Part shown: one piece after another, positions 5,250-6,322 of the stretch | Layout of the letters: every line of letters starts with the position of its first letter | How positions within the stretch are numbered: position 1 is the first letter of the stretch | Program-made: the position numbers and the translations under genes | Assembly: GCA_945788155.1 (NCBI GenBank) | Contig: CALZKX010000038.1 | Span: 1-6,322 of the forward strand | DNA: 6,322 nucleotides | Reading direction: 5' to 3' | DNA from: an uncultured Flavobacteriaceae bacterium | Lineage (GTDB): Bacteria; Bacteroidota; Bacteroidia; Flavobacteriales; Flavobacteriaceae | The notes under the pieces: generated by a model | The model's database searches: none | What the model saw: the letters and a program-made list of their open reading frames with translations, nothing else | What the model was told of the DNA's origin: nothing

Positions 5250-6176
5250 ATGAGTTTAAAATGGGAAGGCGTTATGCCAGCAGTAACAACAAAGTTCACA
5301 GATAATGACACTTTGGATTTGCAAATGTTTGAAACCAATATCAAAGCACAATTAGATGCTGGAGTTCATGGTATTGTGTTGGGAGGTACTTTAGGGGAAG
5401 CGAGTACATTATTAGATGAAGAAAAAAGCATTCTAACACAAGAAACAGTTAAAATGGTAAACGGAAAAGTACCTGTATTAATGAATGTTGCCGAACAGTC
5501 TACAAAAGGAGCAATTACCGCAGCTCAAAAGGCAGAAGATGATGGCGCTGGCGGATTAATGATGCTGCCTCCAATGCGCTATAAAGCTGGAGATAGAGAA
5601 ACGGTTGAGTATTTTAAAGCAGTTGCAAACAATACATCTTTACCAATAATGATATACAACAATCCAGTAGATTATAAAATTGAAGTGACTTTGGATATGT
5701 TTGAAGAATTGCTAAAATGTAATAACATAGAAGCAGTAAAAGAATCTACTAGAGACATCTCTAATGTAACTAGAATTAAGAATAGATTTGGAAACAGACT
5801 TAAAATTATGACAGGAGTAGATACTGTGGCACTCGAAAGCTTGTTAATGGGAGCCGATGGTTGGATTGCTGGTTTAGTATGTGCATTCCCAAAAGAAACA
5901 GTCGCTATTTACGAATTACAAAAAGCAGGGAGAATAAAAGAAGCTTTAGAAATATATCGTTGGTTTTTGCCATTGCTAGAGTTGGATATTAATCCTAAAT
6001 TAGTACAAAATATTAAACTAGCTGAAGTAGCTACAGGAATTGGTACAGAAAATGTTCGTGCACCACGTTTACCTCTGGTAGGAGATGAAAGAAAAAAAGT
6101 ATTAGCTATTATTGCTAAAGGTATGCGAACCAGACTAACACTACCTGAATACAAGAATTTACAAGCTTTAGTTTAG
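5250..6176 (+). CDS. DapA/NAL-superfamily lyase (dihydrodipicolinate synthase family), probably catabolic
   Basis: The 308-residue TIM-barrel protein belongs to the DHDPS/N-acetylneuraminate lyase superfamily, class I (Schiff-base) aldolases and deaminases. Visible are the GGTLGEASTL loop (45-54), the catalytic Tyr Y136 in IMIYNNP, and the Schiff-base Lys K164 in EAVKEST. Aligned to E. coli DapA with a constant +3 offset, T45 becomes L48, Y107 becomes R110 and the substrate-binding R138 becomes D141. This argues against lysine-pathway dihydrodipicolinate synthase. Relatives next to an AraC-type regulator are often hydroxyproline-pathway enzymes (1-pyrroline-4-hydroxy-2-carboxylate deaminase), which is my best guess but unproven. 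Sugar-acid dehydratase/aldolase activity is the main alternative. It is divergent from the regulator, and a DUF1272 gene follows 9 bp later. The start at 5250 gives a normal N-terminus. Confidence 0.92.
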   Translation: MSLKWEGVMPAVTTKFTDNDTLDLQMFETNIKAQLDAGVHGIVLGGTLGEASTLLDEEKSILTQETVKMVNGKVPVLMNVAEQSTKGAITAAQKAEDDGAGGLMMLPPMRYKAGDRETVEYFKAVANNTSLPIMIYNNPVDYKIEVTLDMFEELLKCNNIEAVKESTRDISNVTRIKNRFGNRLKIMTGVDTVALESLLMGADGWIAGLVCAFPKETVAIYELQKAGRIKEALEIYRWFLPLLELDINPKLVQNIKLAEVATGIGTENVRAPRLPLVGDERKKVLAIIAKGMRTRLTLPEYKNLQALV

Positions 6177-6185
6177 TAAAGAAAA

Positions 6186-6322
6186 ATGTTAGAAATAAGA
6201 CCAACATGCGAGCATTGTAAAAAATCATTGCCCTTTGATTCGCAGGAAGCAATGATTTGTACGTTTGAATGCACATTCTGTACGAAATGTGTTGAAACAA
6301 CATTACAGCATGTGTGTCCTAA
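6186..6322 (+). CDS. DUF1272 domain-containing cysteine-rich protein (partial, 3' end missing)
   Basis: An ATG preceded by taaagaaaa opens a frame of 45 codons that is still open at the right edge. The product begins MLEIRPTCEHC and has cysteines at 8, 11, 25, 29, 32, 35 and 44, with EAMICTFECTFCTKC in the middle. This matches the small DUF1272 family (PF06906), usually under 100 residues and probably zinc-binding from its paired cysteines; its function is unknown. It starts 9 bp after the lyase stop, so it is very likely co-transcribed and possibly under the same AraC-type control. The missing part probably includes the partner of the C44 pair. Confidence 0.85.
   Translation, partial: MLEIRPTCEHCKKSLPFDSQEAMICTFECTFCTKCVETTLQHVCP

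Noticed and set aside
6177..6185. Terminator between the lyase and DUF1272 gene
   Set aside because: Only 9 bp are available and no hairpin is present.
6115..6303. 62-codon - strand frame over the lyase 3' end and DUF1272 gene
   Set aside because: It is antisense to two recognisable genes and has no domain signal.

Overview
The window is AT-rich DNA, almost certainly from a marine-type member of the Flavobacteriaceae (Bacteroidota). The evidence is the protein sequences, the A-rich start contexts with no Shine-Dalgarno motif (for example gaaaactaaATG before hemW and tgcaaaaaATG before the AraC-type gene), and promoter-like TAnnTTTG boxes. No rRNA, tRNA, CRISPR array, transposase or phage gene is visible.

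Left part (1-4237), all on the + strand: the last 22 codons of an unidentified gene run through a TAATG overlap into ruvC (Holliday junction resolvase). A palindromic intergenic element built from CAGT/ACTG tetramers (about 628-713) follows and ends against the start codon of hemW (radical-SAM heme chaperone). Then come a divergent cyclase/KynB-type metal-dependent hydrolase, a membrane-anchored DUF4230 protein (start corrected to 2624), a MmcQ/YjbR-family protein, and an enlarged PhnA-domain zinc-ribbon protein. The gaps from the cyclase to the MmcQ gene are 1 and 10 bp, which suggests one transcript. The PhnA-domain gene has a 47-bp leader with a candidate promoter. These look like conserved housekeeping or poorly characterised genes that travel together, not one obvious pathway.

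Right part (4241-6322): an AraC-family regulator on the - strand meets the PhnA-domain gene tail to tail with 3 bp between them. It is divergent, across 160 bp, from a DapA/NAL-superfamily lyase. A small cysteine-rich DUF1272 gene follows the lyase and is cut by the window end. The lyase keeps the Schiff-base lysine and catalytic tyrosine but has lost the residues that define dihydrodipicolinate synthase. The arrangement resembles the start of a catabolic operon, possibly for hydroxyproline-type substrates. The shared intergenic region holds a near-perfect 12-bp direct repeat with exactly 21-bp periodicity, the geometry expected of an AraC-family operator.

The observations most worth following up are the CAGT/ACTG palindromic element, the 21-bp-phased direct repeat, and the active-site changes in the DapA-like enzyme. 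No clearly new multi-gene system can be claimed from this sequence alone.
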